Assembly: GCA_020249435.1 (NCBI GenBank)
Contig: JADCFQ010000034.1
Location: forward strand, 1 to 44,531
Length of the DNA: 44,531 nt
DNA from: Roseomonas sp.
GTDB taxonomy: Bacteria; Pseudomonadota; Alphaproteobacteria; Acetobacterales; Acetobacteraceae
Direction: 5' to 3'
Shown: positions 32,874-41,499 of the stretch, piece after piece
Numbering within the stretch: position 1 is the stretch's first letter
Layout: every line of letters starts with the position of its first letter
Position numbers and translations under genes: made by a program
The notes under the pieces: model-generated
What the model was told of the DNA's origin: nothing
Databases searched by the model: none
Seen by the model: the letters and a program-made list of their open reading frames with translations, nothing else

Positions 32874-33458
32874 ATGACAAGCCTGTTGACCAGATTTTTC
32901 GCGGGTGCAGCCATGCTCCTGCCCGGCATTGCCTGGGCCGGGGGCGGTGGTGGTGGCATGCCACAGCTTGAATTCGGCAATCCTTTGGTGATTGCCCAGG
33001 TTGTGTGGATGCTGTTGATCTTCGCCTCCCTTTATTGGCTGGTGAAGAACAAGGGCCTGCCGCTCGTGGAAAGCGTGCTTGAAGAACGGCGCGCCCGTAT
33101 TCAGGGTGACCTGGAAGCAGCCCGTACTGCCAAGGCCAATGCGGACGCAGCCATGGCCGCGCATCGCGACGCGACGGCCAAGGCGCGGGCTGAGGCGCAG
33201 GCGTCCATCGCCGGTGCCTTGCAGAATGCCCAGGCCGAAGCTGAAAAGCGTGCCGCCGTGCTGAACGCCAAGCTTGCTGAACAAGTGGCTGCGGCGGAAG
33301 CGCGGATTGATGCGGCGCGTGGTGCTGCCATGGGGGCCTTGCGTGACGTTGCGACGGATACGGCTGAAGCCTTGGTGCAGAAGCTGATCGGTGCGGCGGA
33401 TCGCGGTGCCATTGGCGCTGCGGTTGGTCGCGAAATGACCGCGCGCGGGAGGGCATGA
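32874..33458 (+). CDS. ATP synthase F0 subunit b' (second b-type subunit)
   Basis: This is the peripheral-stalk subunit b', 194 residues, one of the two unlike b subunits found in alphaproteobacteria and photosynthetic bacteria. An N-terminal hydrophobic stretch (FAGAAMLLPGIAWAGG) may be a cleavable or second segment. The membrane anchor is IAQVVWMLLIFASLYWLVKN. The long Ala-rich coiled coil starts at VESVLEERRARIQ. The ATG at 32874 is chosen because GAGG lies six bases upstream; in-frame starts at 32862 and 32835 have poorer sites. Its stop overlaps the ATG of subunit b. Confidence 0.88.
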   Translation: MTSLLTRFFAGAAMLLPGIAWAGGGGGGMPQLEFGNPLVIAQVVWMLLIFASLYWLVKNKGLPLVESVLEERRARIQGDLEAARTAKANADAAMAAHRDATAKARAEAQASIAGALQNAQAEAEKRAAVLNAKLAEQVAAAEARIDAARGAAMGALRDVATDTAEALVQKLIGAADRGAIGAAVGREMTARGRA

Positions 33459-33964
33459 TGCACGGTTATGCGCATTTCTGGTTGGACCCGAAATTCTGGG
33501 TCGCCGTTTCCTTTGTGCTGTTTTTCGTGCTGTTTGGCCGCAAGGTCATTGGCGCGCTGATGGGCGCGCTCGACAAGCGCGCTGAAGGCATTCGCGCCCA
33601 ATTGGACGAAGCCGCCAAGCTGCGGGCCGAGGCGGAGGCGATGCTGAAGGCGGCGGAAGCCGAACGCGCTGCCGCCATGAAGGAAGCCGAGGAAATGCTG
33701 ACCCGCGCCAAGGCTGAGGCTGAGCGTGTGGCCGCCGCTGCGCAGGCGGAAGCTGAGGCAGCCGCTGAACGTCGTGAACGCATGGCGATGGACCGCATTG
33801 CCGCTGCTGAAGCGGGCGCGATTGCCGAAGTGCGTCAGGCGGCGGCTGATATCGCCACCGCCGCAACGCGGACCCTTTTGGCCGAGACGATTGATGCGGC
33901 GACCGATGCAACGCTGATCGAAAAAGGGACGGGCGAATTGGGCAAGGCGCTCCGCGCGGCCTGA
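33455..33964 (+). CDS. atpF: ATP synthase F0 subunit b
   Basis: This 169-residue stalk subunit has one N-terminal membrane helix (FWVAVSFVLFFVLFG, about 12-26). A very Ala/Glu-rich right-handed coiled coil follows (about 30-150, with VIGALMGALDKRAEGIRAQL at its start). It connects subunit a to the F1 delta subunit. It starts at the ATG overlapping the b' stop (ATGA). The stop codon is part of a perfect 14-nt palindrome (33964-33977), followed by the operon terminator. The F1 genes are not in the window, as is usual where F0 and F1 operons are separate. Confidence 0.93.
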   Translation: MMHGYAHFWLDPKFWVAVSFVLFFVLFGRKVIGALMGALDKRAEGIRAQLDEAAKLRAEAEAMLKAAEAERAAAMKEAEEMLTRAKAEAERVAAAAQAEAEAAAERRERMAMDRIAAAEAGAIAEVRQAAADIATAATRTLLAETIDAATDATLIEKGTGELGKALRAA

Positions 33965-33986
33965 GGCGATATCGCCTTTCCCGATC

Positions 33987-34020
33987 AAAGCCCCTTCTCC
34001 GGCAGGAAAGGGGCTTTTTT
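33987..34020 (+). terminator. Intrinsic terminator of the F0 operon
   Basis: AAAGCCCCTT (33987-33996) pairs perfectly with AAGGGGCTTT (34008-34017) around an 11-nt loop, and a run of six T follows (34015-34020). It lies 22 nt after the atpF stop. This is the clearest rho-independent terminator in the window. Confidence 0.9.
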
Positions 34021-34101
34021 CTTGCCCGCTGATTCCGCTTTTTCATGGCGCATAAAAGCCCTAAAAGAACCGGGTCACGTTCTTCTGGGAGAGAATGCTT
34101 C

Positions 34102-35679
34102 ATGTTGTTGCGCCGCCTTACCTTTGCCGCCGCTTTGCTCGCCGGTTCCGCCCTATCGGCTCAGGCCAATGTCTTTCGCTGGACCAATGATGGCGATGTG
34201 AATTCGATGGACCCCTATACGCGGCAGGAAACCTTCCTCCTCGCCTTCGGGTCCAATTTCTATGAACCGCTGGTGCGGCGTGATCATGAAGGCAAGGTGG
34301 AAGCCGCGCTTGCCGAACGCTGGGGACAGCCGCAGCCGACCATCTGGCGTTTTCATCTGCGCCGCGGTGTGCGGTTTTCGGATGGCACGCCCTTCACTGC
34401 TGATGATGTTGTCTTCAGCGTACAGCGCGCCCGCGCACCTGGTTCCAATGTGCAAGGTGTGCTCGCTTCCGTGAAGGAAGTCCGCAAGATTGATGATCAC
34501 ACGGTGGATTTCGAAACCACGGTCCCCAACCCGATCCTGCTGCAGGAAATCACCAATTGGGGTATGTTCAGCCGCGCCTGGGCCGAGCGCAACAACGCGA
34601 CGCGCCCCGCGGATTTGACCACGCGCGAGGAAAACTTCGCCACGCGCAATGCCATGGGCACTGGCCCCTTCATTCTGGTCTCGCGTGAGCCGGATCGGCG
34701 TACGGTTGTCGCGCCGAATCCCAATTGGTGGGACAGGCCGGTTCATAACATTACGCGCGCCGAATTGAACATCATTTCCAATGATGCAACGCGCGTGGCC
34801 GCACTGCTCTCGGGTGAGATGGATTTTGTCTATACCGTGCCGCCGCAGGATGTGGACCGGATTTCGCGCTCACCCGGTGTGCGCATTATCCAGGGGCCGG
34901 AACTGCGCACCATCTATCTTGACATGGATCAGATGCGCCCGCAGCTACTGAAGTCCGATGTGCAGGGCAAGAATCCCTTCCAGGATGTGCGCGTGCGTCG
35001 TGCCATGCAATTGGCGATAGACACCAGCGCCATTCAGCGCAGCGTCATGCGCGGTCAATCCCGCCCGACAAACCTGATCTATGGCCCGGGCGTGAATGGC
35101 TTCCGTGAGGAAGATGACCAGCGCCCGCGCGTTGACCTGAACGAAGCGCGCCGCCTGCTGACCGAGGCGGGCTATCCGAATGGCTTCGGCGTGACGCTGG
35201 ATTGCCCGAATGACCGCTATGTGAATGATGAGGCGATTTGCACCGCCGTGGTTGCGATGCTGGCGCGCATCAATATCCGCGTAACGCTGAATGCGCAGAC
35301 CCGCGCGCGCTTCTTCGCGGAAATCAATGCGCCGCGTTACAATACCAGCTTCTATCTGCTGGGTTGGACACCCGCGACATCAGACGCGCATAACGCGCTG
35401 TTCAACCTGGCCGGCACGCGCGATGGCACGCGCGGCATTTTCAACAATGGCGGCTATTCCAACCCTCGGCTGGATGAGCTGATCAGCCGCATTGCGGTGG
35501 AAACCAATCAGGCCACCCGCCAAGGGCTGATCACCGAAGCGGGCAAGGTGATCCAGAATGATGTCGGCTATATCCCGCTGCACCAGCAGCAGATTGTCTG
35601 GGCGGTGCGCCAGGGCTGGAATGTGGTGCAGACGGCGGATAATTACATCCAGCTTCGCTTTGTGCGCTATGGGCAATAG
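34102..35679 (+). CDS. ABC transporter substrate-binding protein, family 5 (peptide type), Sec-exported
   Basis: This is a second SBP_bac_5 receptor of 525 residues. It has a classical signal peptide (LLRRLTFAAALLAGSALSAQ, cleavage near AQAN) and a mature start FRWTNDGDVNSMDPYTRQE. It carries FHLRRGVRFSDGTPFTADDV, the family signature, and DVRVRRAMQLAIDTSAIQ. A GGGAG ribosome-binding site precedes the ATG at 34102; an upstream ATG (34045) was rejected because it displaces the signal. No permease or ATPase genes are close. It is flanked by the ATP synthase terminator and by a GC hairpin, so it is probably monocistronic. Confidence 0.92.
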   Translation: MLLRRLTFAAALLAGSALSAQANVFRWTNDGDVNSMDPYTRQETFLLAFGSNFYEPLVRRDHEGKVEAALAERWGQPQPTIWRFHLRRGVRFSDGTPFTADDVVFSVQRARAPGSNVQGVLASVKEVRKIDDHTVDFETTVPNPILLQEITNWGMFSRAWAERNNATRPADLTTREENFATRNAMGTGPFILVSREPDRRTVVAPNPNWWDRPVHNITRAELNIISNDATRVAALLSGEMDFVYTVPPQDVDRISRSPGVRIIQGPELRTIYLDMDQMRPQLLKSDVQGKNPFQDVRVRRAMQLAIDTSAIQRSVMRGQSRPTNLIYGPGVNGFREEDDQRPRVDLNEARRLLTEAGYPNGFGVTLDCPNDRYVNDEAICTAVVAMLARINIRVTLNAQTRARFFAEINAPRYNTSFYLLGWTPATSDAHNALFNLAGTRDGTRGIFNNGGYSNPRLDELISRIAVETNQATRQGLITEAGKVIQNDVGYIPLHQQQIVWAVRQGWNVVQTADNYIQLRFVRYGQ

Positions 35680-35694
35680 CGCCTGATGCAATGC

Positions 35695-35718
35695 CCCGCC
35701 CGGTGATTGCCGGGCGGG
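35695..35718 (+). terminator. GC-rich hairpin after the family-5 binding protein
   Basis: CCCGCCCGG (35695-35703) and CCGGGCGGG (35710-35718) form a perfect 9-bp stem with a 6-nt loop. It begins 16 nt after the stop. There is no T-run, so termination efficiency is uncertain; it may instead stabilise the mRNA end. Confidence 0.5.
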
Positions 35719-35806
35719 CCAAGGCCCAAACCCAACCCCATTGATCGCCCCCGGAAAAGGGGGGATGCTCAACCTGCGCTATGCTGGATGAAGCGCAGGA
35801 GGAACC

Positions 35807-36868
35807 GTGACCGAAGCGGCAATAGATTGCGATCTGCATCCGGGCCTGCCGTCCATGGCGAGCCTGTTTCCCTACATGGATCAGCATTGGCGCACGAGCC
35901 TCAAGGAACGCGGCGTTTCTCAGCTTGAAAGCGCATCCTGGCCGCCTGCCGCGCCCACCACCGTACGCGCCGATTGGCGTGGCCCGAAAGGGGAGGCGCC
36001 CTGCAAGTTGGAAACCCTGCAAGCGCAGGTGCTGGATCGCTGGGGTGTTGGCACCGGTATCCTCAACCCGCTTTTCCCGGCGCAGCTTCCCTTCAGCCGA
36101 GACCTCTCGGCCGCCTTTGCGAGCGCGGTGAATGATTGGATCCGCGCCGAATGGCTGGAGGGTGATCAGCGCCTGCGCGCTTCCATCCTGCTGCCCAATG
36201 CCATTGAGGAATCAGTGGCCGAGATTGAACGCCTCGCCCCCGATCACCGTTTTGTACAGGCCATGACGCTTTGCATGGGCGAAATCCCGCTGGGCCGGCG
36301 CGAATGGTGGCCGGTTTATGAGGCGCTGTCTCGCCACGATATGCCGCTTGCCATCCATGCCGGCAGCAATTGGCGCCACCCTGTCACCTCAGTCGGCTGG
36401 CCGTCCTATTATCTTGAGGAATACACGGCGAATTCGATGGGGTTCCAATCCTCACTGGCGTCGCTGATCACGGAAGGCGTGTTTGTGAAATTCCCGAAGC
36501 TCAAGGTCGTGCTACTGGAAAGCGGCGTGTCCTGGCTGCCATCCTTCCTGTGGCGGCTGGTGAAATCCTGGAAGGGCGTGCGCTTTGAAGTGCCCTGGCT
36601 GGATCGCCCGCCATCGGAATATGTGCGCGATCATGTGCGGCTTTCGATCCGCCCGCTGGATGTGCCGGAGGAAGCCGAGACCATGGCGCGGCTGATGGAT
36701 CATTTGGGGTCGGATGAATTGCTGCTCTGGTCTTCCGATTGGCCGCATGCGCATTTTGAAGGGGACGCGACCGTGCCCGGGGGGCTTGATCAGGCCTTGC
36801 TCAAGAAAATCATGGTGGATAACCCGCGCGCGACCTATGCTAAATTGCGGGAAGGAGCCCTGGCATGA
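35807..36868 (+). CDS. Amidohydrolase_2-family metal-dependent hydrolase/decarboxylase, first copy
   Basis: This is a 353-residue TIM-barrel enzyme of the amidohydrolase_2 group (ACMSD-related), often hydrolases or non-oxidative decarboxylases. Instead of the usual HxH motif it has D9-L-H11 (IDCDLHPG). Later candidate metal ligands are the His in LAIHAGSNWRHP (about 184) and the Asp in LLWSSDWPHAHFEG (about 310). LKVVLLESGVSWLPSFLWRL is the conserved barrel strand 6-7 region. GTG at 35807 follows AGGAGG. It overlaps by four bases a paralogue with the same DxH start, and a Rieske protein follows. The reaction is unknown. Confidence 0.85.
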   Translation: MTEAAIDCDLHPGLPSMASLFPYMDQHWRTSLKERGVSQLESASWPPAAPTTVRADWRGPKGEAPCKLETLQAQVLDRWGVGTGILNPLFPAQLPFSRDLSAAFASAVNDWIRAEWLEGDQRLRASILLPNAIEESVAEIERLAPDHRFVQAMTLCMGEIPLGRREWWPVYEALSRHDMPLAIHAGSNWRHPVTSVGWPSYYLEEYTANSMGFQSSLASLITEGVFVKFPKLKVVLLESGVSWLPSFLWRLVKSWKGVRFEVPWLDRPPSEYVRDHVRLSIRPLDVPEEAETMARLMDHLGSDELLLWSSDWPHAHFEGDATVPGGLDQALLKKIMVDNPRATYAKLREGALA

Positions 36869-37971
36869 ACATCATCCGCCCCATCGCCGCCCCTGGCCGG
36901 CCCGCCGCCGCAACGCTTGGCCTGGTGGATTGCGATATCCATCCGCGCTGCGCCGATTTGGGCGAATACCGCCCCTTCATGACCGACGCCATGTGGCATC
37001 GCCTCACCACCTACGGCATTCATGCCCGCCACGGCTTTCACAAGGGCTATCCCTTCCCGAAGGCCGCGCCACTGGCCAGCCGGCGCGATGCCTGGGGGCC
37101 GCAGGGCCAGCCGCCCGCTTCCGATCTTGGCTTTGTGCAAAAGCAATTCCTGGATCATTACGGGCTGGATATTGGTGTGCTCAACCCCTTGCAGCCTTCC
37201 GGTCAGGGCGATGTGAATGATGAGCTTTCAGGCGCACTCGCCCATGCGGTGAATGAATGGCAATTGGCGCATTGGGTGGATCATGATGCGCGGCTGCGCG
37301 CTTCCATCGTGGTGCCTTATGAGGATGCAGCGGCATCAGCGGCGGAAATCCGCAGCCGCGGCGGTGATGGCCGCTTCTGCCAGGTGCTGCTGATGAGCCG
37401 CACTTCCGAACCGCTTGGCCGCAAGCGCTATTGGCCGATTTATGAGGCGGCAGCTGAAGTGGGCCTACCGATTGGCATTCATGCCTTTGGCTTTTCCGGC
37501 AATGCCATGACCAATGGCGGCTGGCCTTCCTTTTATGTCGAAGAAGTTCAGGAACACGCGACCAGCGCGCAGGCACAAGTCGCATCCTTTCTGGTGGAAG
37601 GCGTGTTTGAACGCTTCCCAAGCCTCAAGATCGTGATGATCGAATGCGGCTTTGGCTGGATGCCTTCCCTCGGTTGGCGTTTGGACAATAATTGGAAGCG
37701 GCTACGTGATGAGGTGCCGCATCTGAAGCGCGCACCGTCCGAATACATGCGTGAGCATGTCTATGTCTCGACCCAGCCGATTGAAGAACCAGCGAAGGGT
37801 GAGCATTTGCTGGATGCGATGGAATGGATCGGCTGGGATCGCATTCTCTATGCCAGCGATTATCCACATTGGGATTTTGACGATCCACGCATTGCGATTC
37901 CATCCTTCATTCCAGCGGAAAAGCGCGCCGCGATTTTCGGCGGCAATGCGCGCAGCTTCTATCGGGTGTAA
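36865..37971 (+). CDS. Amidohydrolase_2-family metal-dependent hydrolase/decarboxylase, second copy
   Basis: This 368-residue paralogue of the preceding gene shares its block order: VDCDIHPRCADL (D24, H26), LDIGVLNPLQPSGQGDVND, LPIGIHAFGFSG, FPSLKIVMIECGFGWMPSL and ILYASDYPHWDFDD. The first copy has VGTGILNPLFPAQLPF and ESGVSWLPSF at the matching places. The two differ enough to have distinct substrates or to form unlike subunits. The ATG overlaps the first copy's stop (ATGA), and its own TAA shares a base with the ATG of the Rieske gene (TAATG). The three proteins are therefore co-translated. Confidence 0.85.
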   Translation: MNIIRPIAAPGRPAAATLGLVDCDIHPRCADLGEYRPFMTDAMWHRLTTYGIHARHGFHKGYPFPKAAPLASRRDAWGPQGQPPASDLGFVQKQFLDHYGLDIGVLNPLQPSGQGDVNDELSGALAHAVNEWQLAHWVDHDARLRASIVVPYEDAAASAAEIRSRGGDGRFCQVLLMSRTSEPLGRKRYWPIYEAAAEVGLPIGIHAFGFSGNAMTNGGWPSFYVEEVQEHATSAQAQVASFLVEGVFERFPSLKIVMIECGFGWMPSLGWRLDNNWKRLRDEVPHLKRAPSEYMREHVYVSTQPIEEPAKGEHLLDAMEWIGWDRILYASDYPHWDFDDPRIAIPSFIPAEKRAAIFGGNARSFYRV

Positions 37972-38384
37972 TGGCGCGGCATATTGTTGCGGCGGTGGAT
38001 GAAATCCCGCCCGGTGGCCGGAAGCTGGTGGAAGCGGATGGCAAGAAGATTGTGGTGTTCAATCTGGGTGGTGAGTTCTTTGCGCTGCTTGATCGTTGCC
38101 CGCACCAGGGCAGCGCGCTTTCTGGCGGCATTTTGTGCGGCCTGACGCTGAGTGATGAACCCGGGCGCTATCATTTCTCCCGCGCCGGAGAGATGCTGCG
38201 CTGCCCCTGGCATAATTGGGAATTCGATATCCGTACCGGCAAAAGCTGGTTTGATCCACGCCGCACCAAGGTGCGCGCCTTTCCCGCGCATGTGGAAGCG
38301 GGCGCCAGTCTGGTCGAAGGGCCGTATCAGGCGGAGACTTTTCCGGTGAAAATTGAAGCTGATTACGTGGTGGTGGAGGTTTGA
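37971..38384 (+). CDS. Rieske [2Fe-2S] protein (ferredoxin-type)
   Basis: This small 137-residue soluble protein has both Rieske boxes: C43-P-H45 (RCPHQGSALS) and C78-P-W-H81 (RCPWHNWEFDIRTGKSW). The spacing between them is enlarged by an insertion (GLTLSDEPGRYHFSRAGEM). There is no oxygenase catalytic domain and no signal peptide. It therefore acts as an electron carrier or as a small subunit of an oxygenase encoded elsewhere. Being fused by overlap to two amidohydrolases is unusual, because those enzymes need no redox partner. It could deliver electrons to a ring-hydroxylating step of the same pathway (inference). Confidence 0.9.
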   Translation: MARHIVAAVDEIPPGGRKLVEADGKKIVVFNLGGEFFALLDRCPHQGSALSGGILCGLTLSDEPGRYHFSRAGEMLRCPWHNWEFDIRTGKSWFDPRRTKVRAFPAHVEAGASLVEGPYQAETFPVKIEADYVVVEV

Positions 38385-38390
38385 GCGTAT

Positions 38391-38406
38391 AGGGCGATGA
38401 CGCCCT
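38391..38406. terminator. Short hairpin between convergent genes
   Basis: AGGGCG (38391-38396) and CGCCCT (38401-38406) pair around ATGA in the 30-nt gap between the Rieske gene and the convergent VOC gene. It is symmetric, so it could serve both strands, but neither side has a T-tract. Confidence 0.35.
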
Positions 38407-38414
38407 TGCTTGGT

Positions 38415-38816
38415 TCAGCCTGAATAACTCGCGATCTCGATCAAATTCCCATCGGGATCGCGACAGTAAACCGACATGATCGGTCCCAGCGCGCCCGCCT
38501 TCGCCACCGGCCCCACTTCCACCGTCACACCGCAGGCGCGCAGATATTCCGCCACCTGATCCGACTTCATCGTCACCACAAAACAAAGATCATCCGTCCC
38601 CGGCACACCGCCCGCGGCACCCGTGAACCATTCCTCCTGCGTCGCGTTCACCGGGCGCAGATTGATCTTCTGCCCCCCGAAACGAAGGGATGTGCGACGA
38701 TGCGGGCCGAATTCCTCCCGCTCCATCCCCAAGACACGCTGATACCAGGAGGCAGAGATTTCCACATCGCGGCAGGTAATGACCAGATGATCCAGGCGAT
38801 CCACGGCGAAACGCAT
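38415..38816 (-). CDS. VOC-family (glyoxalase/dioxygenase superfamily) protein
   Basis: This 133-residue protein has two beta-alpha-beta-beta-beta modules. Likely metal ligands are H10 (RLDHLVITCRD) and E127 (DPDGNLIEIASYSG), with others in the middle (LRFGGQKINLRP, TDDLCFVV). It resembles VOC proteins of the virulence/bleomycin-resistance-like set, for which activity is seldom known. It is the last gene of a minus-strand group, five bases after the ridA-like stop. Confidence 0.82.
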   Translation of the reverse strand: MRFAVDRLDHLVITCRDVEISASWYQRVLGMEREEFGPHRRTSLRFGGQKINLRPVNATQEEWFTGAAGGVPGTDDLCFVVTMKSDQVAEYLRACGVTVEVGPVAKAGALGPIMSVYCRDPDGNLIEIASYSG

Positions 38817-38821
38817 GATGT

Positions 38822-39214
38822 TCAGTCCTTCTTCGGCAAACGTGCCGTCACTTCGATTTCAATGCGCATGCTATCGGTTTGCAGCCCGGCATGGATCAGC
38901 GTGGAAGCCGGGCGGGCCTTGCCAAAATGTTTGCGAAAGACGGGCCAGCAGGGCTCCCAATCTTCGCGTCGCGGCACAATGGTCAGAACGCGGACAACAT
39001 CATCCAAACTGCAGCCGGCTTCCGCCAAGGCGCGGCTGACATTGGCGAAGCATTGTTCTGCTTGCGCCACCACATCAGGCGCGATGGTCATGGTGGCGTA
39101 ATCATAGCCCGTGGTGCCGGAGACCCAGACATAATCGCCATCCACCACCGCGCGGGAATAGCCAATCTCCGCTTCGAATTTGGACCCGGATGAAATCAGG
39201 CGGCGTTCATTCAT
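38822..39214 (-). CDS. RidA/YjgF-family protein
   Basis: This 130-residue member of the RidA superfamily hydrolyses reactive enamine/imine intermediates formed by PLP enzymes or amino-acid oxidases. The N-terminus ISSGSKFEAEIGYSRAVV, the middle WVSGTTG, and the C-terminal R-P-A-S-T-L...E-I-E-V pattern (KARPASTLIHAGL, IEIEVTARLP) are typical. The active-site Arg is in KARP. It belongs to the RidA-like subgroup with Rid/NtaA-type spacing rather than strict archetypal RidA. It lies 15 nt after the DUF1272 gene. An amine/amino-acid oxidase, which makes imines, is upstream in the same direction. Confidence 0.85.
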   Translation of the reverse strand: MNERRLISSGSKFEAEIGYSRAVVDGDYVWVSGTTGYDYATMTIAPDVVAQAEQCFANVSRALAEAGCSLDDVVRVLTIVPRREDWEPCWPVFRKHFGKARPASTLIHAGLQTDSMRIEIEVTARLPKKD

Positions 39215-39229
39215 GGCTTTATGTCCCTG

Positions 39230-39487
39230 TCACGCGGTGATTGGCCCGCCGCATTTCTCCGGGCGGAATTTGCGTTCGGTGGAGGCTGGAAATTTAGCGA
39301 GCTTATCCGCCGGCCGGATCGGGCGGCGCAGCAATTCCCCGCCGCAGTTCGGGCAAAGCCCACCCGGCAATTTGGTACGCGCGCAATCCACACACCAGGT
39401 GCATTCAAAGGAACAGATCAGCGCATCGCGGCTTTCCGGTGGCAGATCGCGCCCGCAGCATTCGCAATTGGGTCTCAGTTCCAGCAT
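39230..39487 (-). CDS. DUF1272 cysteine-rich zinc-binding protein
   Basis: The 85-residue protein starts at MLELRPNCECCGRDLPPES, the well-conserved DUF1272 opening. Cysteines at 8, 10, 11, 25, 29, 32, 35, 45 and 48 form a double zinc ribbon-like arrangement (CSFECTWCVDC and CPNCGGELL). The rest is basic (RRPIRPADKLAKFPAS). Function is unknown in all members. The ATG at 39487 was chosen over the longer track start because it matches the family N-terminus. It sits 13 nt after the DUF2798 stop. Confidence 0.85.
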   Translation of the reverse strand: MLELRPNCECCGRDLPPESRDALICSFECTWCVDCARTKLPGGLCPNCGGELLRRPIRPADKLAKFPASTERKFRPEKCGGPITA

Positions 39488-39500
39488 CGGTTTTCTCCTG

Positions 39501-39749
39501 TTACGGCGGTGCGACAATGCGCGCGACCAACCGCCGCACCATCGGCAGCACCACAAGCACGGTCGGGAAGGCGATGACCCAAGATGTTATCCAGGCCACC
39601 GGCCAACGCGCCAGAAACTCGGCCCCCGGTCCCAAAGCCAGCAGCGTCGAGATGCCGGAAATCACGATGGTCATGATCCCGGATAGGATGAAGCCCGTCA
39701 CCGGCAGCATGAAGCGCGCCGGCAGGCGGCGATCACCCGCCGCCTTCAC
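39501..39749 (-). CDS. DUF2798 small membrane protein
   Basis: This 82-residue protein has two transmembrane helices ([20 protein letters not shown] and [19 protein letters not shown]) joined by a short loop, typical of DUF2798. The GTG at 39749 overlaps the fumarase TGA (GTGA), so it is translationally coupled to fumA. Function is unknown in the family. Confidence 0.82.
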   Translation of the reverse strand: MKAAGDRRLPARFMLPVTGFILSGIMTIVISGISTLLALGPGAEFLARWPVAWITSWVIAFPTVLVVLPMVRRLVARIVAPP

Positions 39750-41407
39750 TCCAGCCCCTCATAGAAATCATTGCCCTTGTCATCCATGACGATGAAGGCC
39801 GGGAAATCCTCAACCTCAATCCGCCAAACCGCTTCCATGCCGAGTTCCGGGTATTCCAGCACCTCAACCTTCTTGATGCAGTCCTGCGCAAGCCGCGCGG
39901 CGGGGCCGCCCACTGACCCCAGATAGAAACCGCCATAAGTCTTGCAGGCATTCAATACAACCTTGGAACGATTGCCCTTGGCGAGCATCACCATGGAACC
40001 GCCGGCGCGCTGGAAGGCCTCCACATAGGAATCCATCCGCCCCGCCGTGGTGGGACCGAAGGACCCGGTTGCCATGCCCGTCGGCGTCTTGGCGGGCCCC
40101 GCATAATAAACGGGATGATCCTTCATATATTGCGGCAGACCCTGCCCGGCATCGAGCCGTTCCTGCAATTTCGCATGCGCAATGTCACGCGCGACCACCA
40201 TGGTGCCGGTCAGGCTGACGCGGGTTTTCACCGGGTATTTTGAAAGCGTCGCGCGAATATCGCTCATCGGGCGGGAAAGATCGATTTTCACCACTTCGCC
40301 ATTCAGAATATCGGCCGTCGCTTCCGGCAGATACTTCGCCGGGTCATGTTCCAGATCTTCCACAAAAACACCTTCGGGTGTGATCTTCGCCTTGATCTGC
40401 CGATCGGCGGAACAGGAAACGCCAATGCCAATCGGCAGGCTCGCGCCATGTCGCGCCAGCCGCACCACGCGCACATCATGGCAGAAATACTTGCCGCCGA
40501 ATTGCGCGCCAATGCCCAGGTTTTGCGTAAGCTTATGCACCTCCCCTTCCAGCTCCGTATCGCGGAAGGCATGGCCGGAAAGATCACCCGAATTCGGCAG
40601 CGCATCCAGCCATTTCGTACTGGCGAGCTTCACGGTTTTCAGTGTCGCTTCCGCGCTGGTGCCACCAATAACAATCGCCAGGTGATAGGGCGGGCAGGCG
40701 CTGGTGCCGAGGGTCTTGATCTTTTCTTCCAAAAACGCGAGCAGCTTTGGCTTATTCAGCACGGCGCGCGTTTGCTGAAACAGAAAGGTCTTGTTGGCGG
40801 AACCGCCGCCCTTCAGCACGAACATCAAATGCATTTCATCGGCGTGGTGGTCGCCGGGCTGCGCCATGATGGAAAACTCAACGGGTAGATTATTGCCGGT
40901 ATTCTTTTCCTCATACATCGTGATCGGCGCCATTTGCGAATAGCGCAGATTGGTCTCCGTATAGGTGCGATGCACGCCGTAGGACAGCGCCTCTTCCTCA
41001 TCGCCTTCCACCCAAACGCGCTGGCCCTTCTTGCCGAAGACAATCGCGGTGCCGGTATCCTGGCACATGGGCAGCACACCGCCGGCGGCGATATTGGCGT
41101 TTTTCAGCAGATCGAGAGCGACAAAGCGATCATTCGCACTCGCTTCCGGGTCCTGCAAAATCTTCGCAAGCTGCGCCAGATGCGCCGGGCGCAGCAGATG
41201 GGACACATCCTTGCAGGCCTGGAAGGCGAGGGCTTCCAGCGCAGCGGGCTTTACCTTCAGCACGGTCTTGCCATCCACCTGCATGGTGGAAACACCTTCA
41301 ATCGGCAGCTTGCGCCAGGGCGTGGTATCGGCACCCAGCGGGAACATGGGCGAATAGCGGAAATTTTCCGGGCGCGCCGGGGCGGCGGCATCAAGCGGCG
41401 GTGTCAT
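39746..41407 (-). CDS. fumA: Class I fumarate hydratase ([4Fe-4S])
   Basis: The enzyme hydrates fumarate to malate in the TCA cycle. The 553-residue single-chain class I form carries three cluster-binding cysteines: C115 in [10 protein letters not shown], one near 235 in [11 protein letters not shown], and one near 331 in [33 protein letters not shown] and the C-terminal [13 protein letters not shown] are family blocks. The ATG at 41407 follows GGAG. An in-frame extension to 41503 has no good start and was rejected. Class I fumarases are oxygen-sensitive; the window also encodes YgfZ, a factor for such clusters. Confidence 0.93.
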   Translation of the reverse strand: MTPPLDAAAPARPENFRYSPMFPLGADTTPWRKLPIEGVSTMQVDGKTVLKVKPAALEALAFQACKDVSHLLRPAHLAQLAKILQDPEASANDRFVALDLLKNANIAAGGVLPMCQDTGTAIVFGKKGQRVWVEGDEEEALSYGVHRTYTETNLRYSQMAPITMYEEKNTGNNLPVEFSIMAQPGDHHADEMHLMFVLKGGGSANKTFLFQQTRAVLNKPKLLAFLEEKIKTLGTSACPPYHLAIVIGGTSAEATLKTVKLASTKWLDALPNSGDLSGHAFRDTELEGEVHKLTQNLGIGAQFGGKYFCHDVRVVRLARHGASLPIGIGVSCSADRQIKAKITPEGVFVEDLEHDPAKYLPEATADILNGEVVKIDLSRPMSDIRATLSKYPVKTRVSLTGTMVVARDIAHAKLQERLDAGQGLPQYMKDHPVYYAGPAKTPTGMATGSFGPTTAGRMDSYVEAFQRAGGSMVMLAKGNRSKVVLNACKTYGGFYLGSVGGPAARLAQDCIKKVEVLEYPELGMEAVWRIEVEDFPAFIVMDDKGNDFYEGLE

Positions 41408-41499
41408 TGGCCTATTCTCCAACCAGAAATTTTCTTGCGGCACAAAGGCCGCTTTTTCGGAAACCCTATTACCAGCAGCGGCGGAAAACCGCCAAACCT

